Assembly: GCF_016811995.1 (NCBI RefSeq)
Contig: NZ_CP069159.1
Span: 3,534,001 to 3,598,000, forward strand
Length of the DNA stretch: 64,000 nt
Direction: 5' to 3'
From: Citrobacter sp. R56
Lineage (GTDB): Bacteria; Pseudomonadota; Gammaproteobacteria; Enterobacterales; Enterobacteriaceae
The translations under genes and the position numbers were made by a program. How positions within the stretch are numbered: position 1 is the stretch's first letter; every line of letters starts with the position of its first letter. Under the pieces are notes generated by a model. It did not search any database, was not told the origin of the DNA, and saw nothing but the letters and a program-made list of their open reading frames with translations. This document shows, one piece after another, positions 52,640 through 61,941 of the stretch.

Positions 52640-53041
52640 ATGAACATTACATCACCAAACGGGAGCTTTCCCGAAAACTCACTGCAGAATGCCTATGCTA
52701 AACAAACGCAGGTAGCGTCGGAAATCGCGGCAAGTGAAAAGAACGTTCCTCAGCAGGTCAACGCGCCGACAAACGTCGCGAAAGACCAAAAGCTCGGAAC
52801 AAAGGGATCAAATGACGCGCCGTTCACCCTGCCGCCAACAGAGTGTCCTGCCGAGGTGCCGGTGAATGCCCCGGTATCCGCAGCACTGGCTCGGGCGCTT
52901 GCCGATGAGCTACGCCAGTTTCCCGATATTGATCATGCCAAAGTGGCTGGCGTCATGGAGCAGCTCAACAGCGATAAGTTCGCCGTGAGCAACGATGCCC
53001 TCGCAGACGCAATGATGAACTTCTATCAAAGTGGGAGATAA
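52640..53041 (+). CDS. flgM: Anti-sigma-28 factor FlgM
   Basis: 133 residues from ATG 52640; the in-frame upstream extension is rejected. The N-terminal 75 residues are disordered. The C-terminus (ARALADELRQFPDIDHAKVAGVMEQLNSDKFAVSNDALADAMMNF) is the FliA-binding region. Longer than E. coli FlgM (97). It is exported when the hook is complete and so frees FliA. A possible promoter lies in the 148-base gap before it but is not clear. Confidence 0.88.
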   Translation: MNITSPNGSFPENSLQNAYAKQTQVASEIAASEKNVPQQVNAPTNVAKDQKLGTKGSNDAPFTLPPTECPAEVPVNAPVSAALARALADELRQFPDIDHAKVAGVMEQLNSDKFAVSNDALADAMMNFYQSGR

Positions 53042-53047
53042 GCCGAC

Positions 53048-53479
53048 GTGAGCAACGCGACCGATCGCCTGCGCCAGTTGATTGTGGACATCAATCAGGA
53101 TGTCGTCTCCTGGCAGCAGATGGAGCTGTTGCTCAAGGAGCAACACAGCAACCTGATTCGCCGCAATAATCCGGCTATCCATCAGAACAATGAACAACAG
53201 GTGCAGCTGTTGGATACCCTGCGTAGCCGGGCTGAACGGCGTGTGAAACTGCTGCACGCTTTCGGATTACAGGCCAGCACGCGCGATCTGCAACGGCTGG
53301 CCAACAAATTGCCAGCGGCGATTTCAGAGAAGTTGGTAGACCAGTGGCAAACCCTGGAAATCAGCGTCGTTCGCTGCAAAAAACTTAATGACCACAATGG
53401 CCGACTGCTGGCGAATCAACAGCTGTTGATCCGTAAACTGCTCAATACGCAAGAAGATTTCTACCAACCCGCAATCTGA
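53048..53479 (+). CDS. flgN: Junction-protein export chaperone FlgN
   Basis: 143 residues from GTG 53048. Long helices (RLRQLIVDINQDVVSWQQME, LDTLRSRAERRVKLLHAFGL, LVDQWQTLEISVVRCKKLNDHNGRLLANQQ) match the FlgN bundle that carries FlgK and FlgL to the export gate. It follows flgM by six bases. Confidence 0.9.
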   Translation: MSNATDRLRQLIVDINQDVVSWQQMELLLKEQHSNLIRRNNPAIHQNNEQQVQLLDTLRSRAERRVKLLHAFGLQASTRDLQRLANKLPAAISEKLVDQWQTLEISVVRCKKLNDHNGRLLANQQLLIRKLLNTQEDFYQPAI

Positions 53480-53784
53480 TGACGCCCGTCACTGCGACAG
53501 AGGATTCTCGCCTGTTTCTGTCGCCCCCTCCCCTGAATTGAGTGCTTGAGTGAGTTGCGAAACAGCACAACTGACTCCCTGAAACTGTTTATCCTTTATG
53601 AATATTGCTCAAAAATAGCACCCTGCCGTAGATATGCTCAGGTAAGTTCTTCGGCTGGGCATCATGTCTCTCGTATGTACAGCTTCAGTTAAGTTAACTC
53701 TGCTTTAATTTCTCGTAAATTTTATTGTGATCCCGTCTCGTCACTCACGTTTTTATTCGCTCATTACAGGTATTTATTCGTTCA
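53480..53784. other. Intergenic region upstream of lafK
   Basis: 305 bases, no gene. It should contain the promoter of the lafK-fliEFGHIJ operon. I find no sigma-54 or sigma-28 site, so a housekeeping-type promoter in the AT-rich half (about 53690-53780) is likely. The TTAAGTTAACTCTGCTTTAA stretch is only loosely palindromic. Confidence 0.45.
53494..53524 (+). terminator. Possible terminator after flgN
   Basis: GCGACAGA and TCTGTCGC form an 8-bp stem with a 15-base loop, 14 bases after the flgN stop. The long loop and the C-rich rather than T-rich flank make it a weak candidate. Confidence 0.4.
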
Positions 53785-55119
53785 ATGATCTTGCTGCTTG
53801 AATCAGATAAAGTGTGCGCAGACGAAATTCTCACTCATCTCAGTGAAGAATATGCTCGTCGCGTAGTCTGGCAGCCAGGTTTGCTGGATATAGCCTCTCT
53901 AAGCGCCACTATTCCGAGCCTGGTCATTCTGGGCCGGGGTCTGTCTCAGGTGCAGGCCCTTAGCTATATTCGCCAGTTGCATACGTTACCTATCCTGTTG
54001 ATTAGCCCTATGGATCAAGCCGAATGGGCCAGCACGGCCTTAGGCAACGGCGTCAGTGATTATTTGCTCTATCCCTTTAGTCTCCAGCAACTGAATCAAC
54101 AGATAACCAGCCTGCTCAATGCAAACTCGCTGCAGACCCGCGGCATGATCATGAGTTCACCGGCCTCCCGCCGTCTGTTGACGATGGCGCATCGGGTTGC
54201 TCTGGCCGAAGCGCCAGTGCTCATCAGAGGCGAAACGGGGACGGGCAAGGAGATGTTGGCCCAATTTATCCACACCAACTCCAGCCGGAAAGAAGGCCCC
54301 TTTGTGGCCGTCAACTGCGCCGCGATTCCCGAGAACATGCTGGAAGCCATCCTGTTTGGTTACGTTAAAGGGGCATTCACCGGCGCTTACACAGGACAAG
54401 CCGGTAAGTTTGAACTGGCCAACAACGGCACCCTCTTTCTGGATGAGATTGCAGAGATGCCTCCCCCTCTGCAGGCGAAGCTGCTGCGCGTGTTGCAGGA
54501 GTGGGAAGTCGAACGTCTGGGAAGCAACAAGGTCATTCCACTCAATGTCCGACTCATCACGGCCACCAATCAGAATCTGCGGGAAGCGGTGAGTCAGGGG
54601 CGTTTTCGCGAGGATCTTCTCTATCGTCTGGATATCTTGCCGCTCGTCATTCCACCCCTGCGCCAGCGCCGGGAAGAACTGGACCGATTGATCGCTCACT
54701 TCGTGCAAAAACACGGGGATCAGGCGTTTGCTCCCGCCATTAAATTAAGCCCGTGTGCGCAGAAAGCCTTATTAGCGCACAACTGGCCGGGCAATATTCG
54801 GGAACTGGAGAACCGCGTACAACGTGCGCTGGTGATGTGCCGCAGCACGGTGCTGCTTGCTGCTGATTTCGATTTACCTTCTGTTCCACCTACGCAGGAA
54901 ATTATTGTTGCCGCCCCACAAACTCAGGTTGAACTGACCCCTTCGGCCTCCCTACAGGAGAGCCGCAAACACGGTGAGTTCCAACACATTTTAGACACGC
55001 TACGCCATTGCCGCGGACACCGGAGTATGACCGCCAAAGCCCTTGGCATTACCCCCAGAGCTCTGCGCTACAAACTCGCCGAGATGCGGCAAAGAGGCAT
55101 CATCACTGATGATGCGTAA
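53785..55119 (+). CDS. lafK: Sigma-54-dependent flagellar activator LafK
   Basis: 444 residues. FleQ/FlrA-type enhancer-binding protein. An N-terminal receiver-like domain (1-115) lacks the phospho-acceptor aspartate (VILGRG at the expected place). The AAA+ domain has Walker A GETGTGKE (149-156), the sigma-54 contact loop GAFTGA (196-201) and Walker B TLFLDEIAEM. A C-terminal Fis-type helix-turn-helix follows (RHCRGHRSMTAKALGITPRALRYKL). As the only such activator in the window, it is the likely activator of the sigma-54-type promoters at 31.4, 33.4, 50.0 and 50.9 kb. Confidence 0.92.
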   Translation: MILLLESDKVCADEILTHLSEEYARRVVWQPGLLDIASLSATIPSLVILGRGLSQVQALSYIRQLHTLPILLISPMDQAEWASTALGNGVSDYLLYPFSLQQLNQQITSLLNANSLQTRGMIMSSPASRRLLTMAHRVALAEAPVLIRGETGTGKEMLAQFIHTNSSRKEGPFVAVNCAAIPENMLEAILFGYVKGAFTGAYTGQAGKFELANNGTLFLDEIAEMPPPLQAKLLRVLQEWEVERLGSNKVIPLNVRLITATNQNLREAVSQGRFREDLLYRLDILPLVIPPLRQRREELDRLIAHFVQKHGDQAFAPAIKLSPCAQKALLAHNWPGNIRELENRVQRALVMCRSTVLLAADFDLPSVPPTQEIIVAAPQTQVELTPSASLQESRKHGEFQHILDTLRHCRGHRSMTAKALGITPRALRYKLAEMRQRGIITDDA

Positions 55120-55145
55120 CCCGTTTTTTATTATTTGGCCACACT

Positions 55146-55475
55146 ATGAACACGATTAATGACTCACAGCAGGCAATGATGCAGCGGATGACGACGATGC
55201 AAACGGCTGCCCAGCAACCGCTGTTTGCCTCCGAACAGCAAAACAGCACGCAAAACACCTCCTTCGAGAGTGTCTTTCATGCGGCCCTGAATGGGGTAGA
55301 CAGCCACCAGCAAAATGCAGCAAACCTGGCGACGCAAATCGAAACGGGTGCCAGCGACGACCTGACTGGCGCGATGATCGCCAGTCAGAAAGCCAGTCTC
55401 AGTTTTTCGGCCCTTACCCAGGTCCGCAACAAACTGATGACGGCCTATGACGAAGTCATGAAGATGCCTTTGTAA
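55146..55475 (+). CDS. fliE: Basal-body MS-ring/rod junction protein FliE
   Basis: 109 residues. NTSFESVFHAALNGVDSHQQNAANLATQIETGASDDL and the conserved C-terminus SLSFSALTQVRNKLMTAYDEVMKM match FliE at normal length. It connects the MS ring to the rod. It follows lafK by 26 bases, so the two are probably co-transcribed. Confidence 0.95.
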   Translation: MNTINDSQQAMMQRMTTMQTAAQQPLFASEQQNSTQNTSFESVFHAALNGVDSHQQNAANLATQIETGASDDLTGAMIASQKASLSFSALTQVRNKLMTAYDEVMKMPL

Positions 55476-55499
55476 GGCCGGGGACGTAGTGAGTAACGA

Positions 55500-57173
55500 A
55501 TGAGGCAAAAATTCAAAACGATTTGGGACAATATCAGCAAGCCGCTGCCCGCAATCACCCTATTACGGAATAAAGTACCCCAGCTCATGCTATTGGGCAT
55601 GTTGACCTGTCTGATAGCGGTACTCGTCGTACTGTTTCTCTGGTCTTCCCAGGGTAATTATCGGCCCCTCTATGGTCAGCAGGAGCGCTTCGACAGTGCT
55701 CAAATCATGGCCATTCTCGATCAGGAGCGCATTGCTTATCGTCTGTTGGATACGACAGGACAGGTGCTGGTTGAAGAAGATAAATTATCGCAGGCGCGAA
55801 TGTTGCTGGCGGCAAAAGGCGTACAGGCCAAACTGCCGGTAGGACTGGAATCGCTGGAGCAAGAGTCAACCCTGGGAACCAGTCAGTTCGTTGAAAATGC
55901 CCGTTACCGTCGTGGGTTAGAGGGAGAGCTGGCGCGTACCATCATGGGCATGCAGGGGATTGACTATGCCAGGGTCCATCTGGCTATCCCGGACAAAATG
56001 ATCTTCCTGCGTGGCAATGAGGAGAAACCGTCGGCCTCCGTGATGCTTGAGCTTTCCGCTGCAAACTCCCGGATGGAGCCAGGGCAAGTGCTGGCTATCG
56101 TGAACCTGGTCAAAGGCAGCGTCTCCAATCTCACCACCGAAAACATCTCTGTCGTCGATCAGTATGGTCATCTGTTGACACAGGATCTCAACGATGAACT
56201 TTCCGGAACCCGGTTGACCAGCCATCAACTCGACTATCAGAAGCAGGTTGAGCGCAGTTATGAACGTCGCGTCAGCGAGATGCTGCAACCCGTGCTCGGT
56301 GCCAACAATTACAAGGTGCAGGTCACGGCGCACCTGATCTTCGACAACGTGGAAGAGACCCGGGAATCCCTCGACAAGAGTCCTGTCGTACGCGAAGAGC
56401 GTCTGCAGAAAGACGCCTCGCAGGGAGGCCAACTGAGCGGAATCCCCGGCGCCCTGAGCAACCGTCCGCCGGTCACAGATCCACAGCAACAGGGCAATCA
56501 GGCACAAACGCCACCCGCCACGGCTGAGCGTCTGGTTAATGAGAAAGATGAGCAGCAGCGTCGCTATGATGTGGGACGCACGATCACCCACACCAAATAC
56601 CAGCAGGGGCGGCTGAATAATCTCAGTGTCTCCGTGGTGCTGAATCAGACCGTGTCACCGGAAAAAGGCTGGAGCGCTGAGCAACTGACCAATATCCGGC
56701 AGATGGCGCTGGATGCGGTGGGCTTCGATCAGGCGCGGGGCGACCAGCTCAGCCTGAATGTGTTCCCTTTCTCGGAAGATGGCATTAATCCTGCGCTGGA
56801 TAGCCAATGGTGGCAGGAGCCGGTTTTACTGATCTACGCCCGTTATCTGGTCGCCACCATTCTCGGTCTGTGCCTCATCTTCTTTGTGATCCGCAAGTTG
56901 ATGCAGCACCTGATCCAGCGCTCCCCGGCGAATGGCAGCGATAACGCAGATAACGCGTCTGCCACGCAAGTGACGTCCGACAAGAGAGAAAGCGAAGAGA
57001 GCGAATACTTCAGAAAACACAACCGTAATCTGGCGTTTGATAAAGTTCGCCTGAATGAACTTCCTGACACGAATTCGCCTTTGCGGGATAAATTGGCCCA
57101 CTTGCAGCTGCTGGCGGACCATGACCCCAAACGCGTCGCCGAAGTATTAGAACAGTGGATGAATAGCAGGTGA
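55500..57173 (+). CDS. fliF: MS-ring protein FliF
   Basis: 557 residues. Two membrane helices (about 28-48 and 440-460) flank the periplasmic ring-building motifs (YRPLYGQQERFDSAQIMAILDQ; TSQFVENARYRRGLEGELARTI). The cytoplasmic tail (RLNELPDTNSPLRDKLAHLQLLADHDPKRVAEVLEQWM) binds FliG. It is the structural base of the motor. Confidence 0.96.
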   Translation: MRQKFKTIWDNISKPLPAITLLRNKVPQLMLLGMLTCLIAVLVVLFLWSSQGNYRPLYGQQERFDSAQIMAILDQERIAYRLLDTTGQVLVEEDKLSQARMLLAAKGVQAKLPVGLESLEQESTLGTSQFVENARYRRGLEGELARTIMGMQGIDYARVHLAIPDKMIFLRGNEEKPSASVMLELSAANSRMEPGQVLAIVNLVKGSVSNLTTENISVVDQYGHLLTQDLNDELSGTRLTSHQLDYQKQVERSYERRVSEMLQPVLGANNYKVQVTAHLIFDNVEETRESLDKSPVVREERLQKDASQGGQLSGIPGALSNRPPVTDPQQQGNQAQTPPATAERLVNEKDEQQRRYDVGRTITHTKYQQGRLNNLSVSVVLNQTVSPEKGWSAEQLTNIRQMALDAVGFDQARGDQLSLNVFPFSEDGINPALDSQWWQEPVLLIYARYLVATILGLCLIFFVIRKLMQHLIQRSPANGSDNADNASATQVTSDKRESEESEYFRKHNRNLAFDKVRLNELPDTNSPLRDKLAHLQLLADHDPKRVAEVLEQWMNSR

Positions 57174-57182
57174 TTACCAGCC

Positions 57183-58217
57183 ATGAATGAAGAGTACGAG
57201 CAACAACCGCTCAAAAGTGCCGAACAGGCAGGTCTACTGCTGTTAACACTGAGCGAGCACCAGGCTGGCAACATTCTGCGCAGCCTGAGTCGGGAACATG
57301 TGCAGGATATCGTCCGGGCCATGGCAGAAGTCGGCCATGTCAAGAATCAGCACCTGGACATGGCATTGCAGCGGATGTTCATCGACTATCGCGAACTTAG
57401 CGGCATCTCTCGTGCCTCCCGTGGCTTTCTTGAGAGAACGCTCGATGTCGCCCTTGGGCCAGAACTGGCCAAAGGGGTGATCAACGACGTTTACGGAGAA
57501 CAGATTCGGGAAACCATGCATCAGTTACAGTGGATCTCCCCCACCCTGATCGCCGCCAATCTGCAACATGAAATGCTGCCGTTGCAGGCAACCTTCCTCG
57601 CGTTGCTGCCGCAGGACGTCTCTGCCGAGGTGATGAAGCACCTGCCACAAGCGCAGCACGACAGACTGATTCTGAACATGGCTAACCTGCGGGAAATCAA
57701 CCAGAACATGGTTGCGGAGCTGGAGAAAATCATTCAGCAGTGCCTGACCATGGTCCAGCAAGGCGTTCAAACGTCGGTGAGCGGTGTCGAACAAGCGGCG
57801 GGCCTGATTTCCCGTTACCCAGGCAACAGCGCCAAATTGCTTGAGACGGTGCGCGAACATGACCAGGGACTGGCCGAAGAAATTGAGAACAGCATGTATC
57901 GCTTCTCCATTCTTGAGCGCCAGCCAGAGGCCACCATCGTCAGACTCTGCCAGGAAGTGGAGCCAGAGGTGTGGGCCAGAGCCTTCAAAGGGGCGTCGCC
58001 ATCCCTGCGCCAGGCCATATTGCGCTGCCTGCCAAAACGTCAGGCCAATGCGATTCAGGAACAGATGCAGGTCATGGGCGGCCTCCCCGCCAGCGTGGTC
58101 AGAGGTGCGGAAGCGGAGATCATGGCCAAAGTGCGTGAGCTCATCGCAGACAATGAAAATGCAGAAGGAGGCGAGCCTTTCGAGTTTCGCCTCTTTGAAG
58201 AGAAAGTGTTGGAGTAA
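57183..58217 (+). CDS. fliG: Rotor/switch protein FliG
   Basis: 344 residues. N-domain (SAEQAGLLLLTLSEHQAGNILRSL) binds FliF, and ARM domains (LLPQDVSAEVMKHLPQAQHDRLILNMANL) and a C-terminal torque domain (LRQAILRCLPKRQANAIQEQMQVMGGLPASVVRGAEAEIM) follow. The C-terminal tail (EGGEPFEFRLFEEKVLE) is more acidic than in E. coli FliG. It follows fliF by nine bases. Confidence 0.95.
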   Translation: MNEEYEQQPLKSAEQAGLLLLTLSEHQAGNILRSLSREHVQDIVRAMAEVGHVKNQHLDMALQRMFIDYRELSGISRASRGFLERTLDVALGPELAKGVINDVYGEQIRETMHQLQWISPTLIAANLQHEMLPLQATFLALLPQDVSAEVMKHLPQAQHDRLILNMANLREINQNMVAELEKIIQQCLTMVQQGVQTSVSGVEQAAGLISRYPGNSAKLLETVREHDQGLAEEIENSMYRFSILERQPEATIVRLCQEVEPEVWARAFKGASPSLRQAILRCLPKRQANAIQEQMQVMGGLPASVVRGAEAEIMAKVRELIADNENAEGGEPFEFRLFEEKVLE

Positions 58218-58220
58218 CCC

Positions 58221-59087
58221 ATGTCACAGCCTGGCAAAAAAGACGGACCCCCACGCAGTGTCCATCGCTACCATTTTCCGCCGTTATCCCAGCAGGAACC
58301 CCTGCCGGAGGAGCAACCTTATGCCTCCCCACAACAGATCGCAGCCAAATATCAGGCCCTGATGGAAGAGGGTCGCGATGCCGGTTTTGCTGAAGGTTTG
58401 CGCCAGGGACTGGAGCAAGGCCATCCTTTGGGCCAGGAGCGAGGATTTCAAGTGGGTATGCAGGAAGGGCGAGAAGCCGGGAGCCAGCAAGCTTACGAAG
58501 AGAGCAAACCTAAACTGGATGACGCGTTTCATCAGGTCGGCCAGCTCTATGATTCCCTTGAGGCCACACTGCAAGAGACGCTGACCGGGCAAAGGGAAAC
58601 CCTCTGCCACCTGATTTCACAGATCTGCCGACAGGTACTGCGCGCCGAACTCGCGCTCAATCCGACGCAGATCCTTGGGCTTATCGAAGAGACCCTGGCG
58701 ATGTTACCGAAGCCGCAGGGCGCGATTTCTATCCGCCTGGACCCAGGCACCCACACACTGCTCAAGGCATGTGCACCGGAAGCACTGAAAAACTGGGATC
58801 TGCAATCCGATCCCCTGCTCTCCGCCGGTAGCTTCCATATTCAGACGGGACTCGCTGAAGCGGAAAGCCAACTGGATGCACGCATCGATCTGTGTGTCGA
58901 TCAGTTGCGTCGACAGCTGGTCGATACCCCAGAGCTGAACGCACTGGAGGCGCCCGCCATCACCGCGGAAAACCAGACGATATCCTCCACAATCACGCCG
59001 CATAACTTGCCCTGGCGCCAGGAGGAGACCTTCTCTTCTCTTTCGCTGCCCGCAGACAAGTTCAGCGACGAAGACTTAAAAGCTTAA
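58221..59087 (+). CDS. fliH: Export ATPase regulator FliH
   Basis: 288 residues. Glycine-repeat coiled coil typical of FliH (GRDAGFAEGLRQGLEQGHPLGQERGFQVGMQEGREAG, about 52-92) and a C-terminal V-ATPase-E-like domain (LISQICRQVLRAELALNPTQILGLIEETLAML). Forms the stalk that links FliI to the C ring. It starts three bases after fliG. Confidence 0.93.
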   Translation: MSQPGKKDGPPRSVHRYHFPPLSQQEPLPEEQPYASPQQIAAKYQALMEEGRDAGFAEGLRQGLEQGHPLGQERGFQVGMQEGREAGSQQAYEESKPKLDDAFHQVGQLYDSLEATLQETLTGQRETLCHLISQICRQVLRAELALNPTQILGLIEETLAMLPKPQGAISIRLDPGTHTLLKACAPEALKNWDLQSDPLLSAGSFHIQTGLAEAESQLDARIDLCVDQLRRQLVDTPELNALEAPAITAENQTISSTITPHNLPWRQEETFSSLSLPADKFSDEDLKA

Positions 59088-59091
59088 CCCC

Positions 59092-60423
59092 ATGCGCGCC
59101 CTGAAAACGTTGCTTAATCAACTTGAAAAGGACGAGTATCAGGTGCCTCCCGCCCAGATTTACGGGCGGCTGGTGCGCGTCACGGGCCTGCTGCTGGAGG
59201 TTACAGGGTGCCCCCTTTCTATTGGGCAACGCGCGCTCGTTGAAACCAGCAATGGCACCTGGATCGAGAGCGAAGTGGTGGGTTTTAATCAGGATCGCAC
59301 CTTTCTGATGCCCGTCGAGCAGGTTACCGGCCTGTTCCCTAGTGCCCGCGTCTCACCGCTGCAAGAAGACAGCGAACTGGTGGTCGGGCCCGCGCTGCTC
59401 GGTCGCATCCTGGATGGTCTGGGTCGCCCTCTGGACGGTCTCGGCCCTCTGACGGGAGAACGCATTTCTTTGCATCAACCGCCGCTGAATCCGCTCGCAC
59501 GCCAGCCCATCACCACCCCTCTGGATGTCGGCGTGAAGGCCATCAACGGCATATTGCCGCTGGGTCGCGGCCAACGAATCGGACTGTTTGCGGGCAGCGG
59601 CGTGGGCAAGAGCGTGCTGCTCAGCATGATGACCCGTTATACCGATGCCGACGTGGTCGTGGTCGGTCTGATCGGGGAACGCGGACGCGAAGTTGCCGAA
59701 TTCCTGCAACATACGCTCGGGGAAGCGGGACGCCGTAAGGCGGTTGTCGTGGTTGCCCCTGCTGATGTCTCTCCCCTGCTCAGACTCAGAGCCTCCCAGG
59801 TCTGTCACCGGATTGCCGAAAGCTTTCGCGATCAGGGCAAGCACGTGCTGCTGTTGATGGACTCACTGACCCGTTATGCCATCGCTCAGCGCGAAATCGC
59901 CCTGTCGTTGGGTGAACCGCCAGCCACCAAAGGATATCCCCCCTCCGTCTTCACCCAGTTGCCGCAACTGGTGGAGCGGGCAGGCAACGGCTATCACCCA
60001 CAAGGCAGCCTCAGCGCCATCTACACCGTGTTGGTCGAAGGGGATGACCACAACGATCCGATCGCGGACGCCGCGCGGGCGATCCTCGACGGTCACATTG
60101 TCCTGCGTCGTGATATCGCCGAACAGGGGATTTATCCGGCCATTGATGTCGCCGCGTCGGCCAGTCGCGTCATTCCGTTAATCTGCTCCACCGCCCAGGT
60201 TCAGCAAATCCAACGATTTCGCCGCTATTACAGCCTGTATCAACAGGTGCGCGAACTGATCCCGTTGGGCGGTTATCAGGCCGGTCACGACGAGGAAATG
60301 GACAAAGCCGTGACCCTGTTCCCGCAGATGCTGGAGTATTTACAGCAGCCTGCCCAACAGGGGGTAAACCTGCAACAGACCCAGACGTTGCTACAGGCGC
60401 TAATGGAGGAAGATAAACGATGA
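59092..60423 (+). CDS. fliI: Flagellar export ATPase FliI
   Basis: 443 residues. F1-beta-like ATPase with Walker A FAGSGVGKSVLL (Lys near 173), the type III signature GERGREVAEFL and Walker B VLLLMDSLTRYA. Energises substrate loading at the export gate. It ends overlapping the fliJ start (ATGA). Confidence 0.97.
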   Translation: MRALKTLLNQLEKDEYQVPPAQIYGRLVRVTGLLLEVTGCPLSIGQRALVETSNGTWIESEVVGFNQDRTFLMPVEQVTGLFPSARVSPLQEDSELVVGPALLGRILDGLGRPLDGLGPLTGERISLHQPPLNPLARQPITTPLDVGVKAINGILPLGRGQRIGLFAGSGVGKSVLLSMMTRYTDADVVVVGLIGERGREVAEFLQHTLGEAGRRKAVVVVAPADVSPLLRLRASQVCHRIAESFRDQGKHVLLLMDSLTRYAIAQREIALSLGEPPATKGYPPSVFTQLPQLVERAGNGYHPQGSLSAIYTVLVEGDDHNDPIADAARAILDGHIVLRRDIAEQGIYPAIDVAASASRVIPLICSTAQVQQIQRFRRYYSLYQQVRELIPLGGYQAGHDEEMDKAVTLFPQMLEYLQQPAQQGVNLQQTQTLLQALMEEDKR

Positions 60424-60848
60424 AATCCTTGAGTACATTGCACCGCCTGCAGAGCCACAAGCTGGACAATGAGAGCAAGGCGCTGACGACGCTGGAAACG
60501 CGCAACGTCGAACTCCAGCGTTCCCTCGACGTCCTCGGGCAGTATCGCCGCGAGATGTCGCGACTGCCCACCTACGGCTCGGCCTTTGCTCTGCATAACC
60601 GCAACATCATGCACCGCCAGTTGGGCGACCTCATTGATAAGCAGCACGAAGAAAAAGTCGCGCTCAAACTCTCCATCGCGCAACAGAAGAAAGTCGTGCT
60701 GGACGCCTTCGTCGCCAGAAAAAGCAGCGAGATCATCCTCGAACGACAGCGGGTCCGGCAGTCCTTTGAAACACAAAGGCAAGAACAAAAGATCCTGGAT
60801 GAGCTGGCGCTCAACCAGGTGCGGCTCGCAGCGCGGGATAAGCGCTAA
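60420..60848 (+). CDS. fliJ: Export chaperone/central stalk FliJ
   Basis: 142 residues, one continuous coiled coil (LQSHKLDNESKALTTLETRNVELQRSLDVLGQYRREM...HRQLGDLIDKQHEEKVALKLSIAQQKKVVLDAFVARKSSE). FliJ is the gamma-like stalk of FliI. Assignment rests on coiled-coil pattern, length and place after fliI. Confidence 0.88.
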   Translation: MKSLSTLHRLQSHKLDNESKALTTLETRNVELQRSLDVLGQYRREMSRLPTYGSAFALHNRNIMHRQLGDLIDKQHEEKVALKLSIAQQKKVVLDAFVARKSSEIILERQRVRQSFETQRQEQKILDELALNQVRLAARDKR

Positions 60849-60897
60849 GCCGTAAACCCATCACAACCCTTTTTGAACCCTATTGAGACACACAACC

Positions 60898-61941
60898 ATG
60901 CGTAAGCCACTTAAGATCGCCATCGATGACGGTTCGACCAACGTCAAGGTTAGCTGGATAGCCAACAAAACCCTGAAAAGCATCATCTCGCCCAACTCAT
61001 TTCGCAAAGACTGGAAGAGTGCTGCCCTGCTCAAAGGCAAGATGGTCTACAACTACGAAATAGGGATCAACAAATACACTTACGATCCGACGTCAGAGAA
61101 ATCCCTCTCCACCACCCACATCGACTATCAGTATGGCGATCTCAACCTGCTGGCGGTGCATCACGCCCTGCTCCAGACCGGTCTTCCTGCCTGTGATGTC
61201 GCGATCACCGTGACGCTGCCCATTACCGAGTACTATCAGCAAGATGACTGTCAGCGTAACGAAGCGAACATTGAGCGCAAAAAGCAGAACCTGATGCGTC
61301 CCATCAGTCTGAATAAAGGGGAGCTGTTCAACATCGTCAGCGTTGATGTGATGCCCGAAAGCCTGCCCGCCATCCTTACCCGACTGGTCAATTCAGGGGT
61401 CAACCCGTACACCAAAACGCTGGTCATCGACTGTGGCGGAACAACCCTGGATATGGGGCTGATCGTTGGCGAGTTTGACGAAGTTTCCGAGGTCTACGGC
61501 AACCGCGCGCTCGGTGTCTCCCTGATCACGGATGCTGCCCGCACCGCGCTGGCCGCCGCCGACAGCGACTCCAGCTATCTGGTAGCAAACGAACTGATCA
61601 AGCACCGCCACGATGATGTTTTTGTGCGTGAAGTGATCAACGATGAGTCGCAGATCCCCCGGATTCTGGAGAAACTTGAGCGCAAAATTGAGGAGTTGGG
61701 GCACTTCGTTGCAGAAGAGGCGAAAAAATTTGCCCGTAACCCCAACCGGGTCTATCTGGTCGGCGGTGGCGCAAATCTGATCTACCCCACTATTCAGGCC
61801 AGTTATCCTACCCTGGGCAAACGCGTGATCCTCGTCGAAGAGTCCCAATTCGCACTCTCTCGCGAAATCTGCCTCTACATCAGCGATGAAGAGAAAGTGT
61901 TCAGCGAAACGCCGGTCGAATCAGAGGCAAGCAATGACTAA
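60898..61941 (+). CDS. parM: ParM-type actin-like ATPase (plasmid R1 family)
   Basis: 347 residues from ATG 60898. Strong point-by-point likeness to R1 ParM/StbA: IAIDDGSTNVKVSW (phosphate 1), IISPNSFRKDW, LLAVHHALLQTGLP, TLPITEYYQ, ANIERKKQNLMRPISLN, VMPESLPA, VIDCGGTTLDMG (phosphate 2), RALGVSLITDAA, SSYLVANELIKHRHDD and LVGGGANLI (adenosine). ParM makes dynamic filaments that push plasmid copies apart. Here it lies 49 bases after fliJ and overlaps a ParR-like gene, inside a flagellar operon. The 49-base gap contains no array of direct repeats such as a parC centromere. Function in this context is unknown. Confidence 0.9.
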   Translation: MRKPLKIAIDDGSTNVKVSWIANKTLKSIISPNSFRKDWKSAALLKGKMVYNYEIGINKYTYDPTSEKSLSTTHIDYQYGDLNLLAVHHALLQTGLPACDVAITVTLPITEYYQQDDCQRNEANIERKKQNLMRPISLNKGELFNIVSVDVMPESLPAILTRLVNSGVNPYTKTLVIDCGGTTLDMGLIVGEFDEVSEVYGNRALGVSLITDAARTALAAADSDSSYLVANELIKHRHDDVFVREVINDESQIPRILEKLERKIEELGHFVAEEAKKFARNPNRVYLVGGGANLIYPTIQASYPTLGKRVILVEESQFALSREICLYISDEEKVFSETPVESEASND

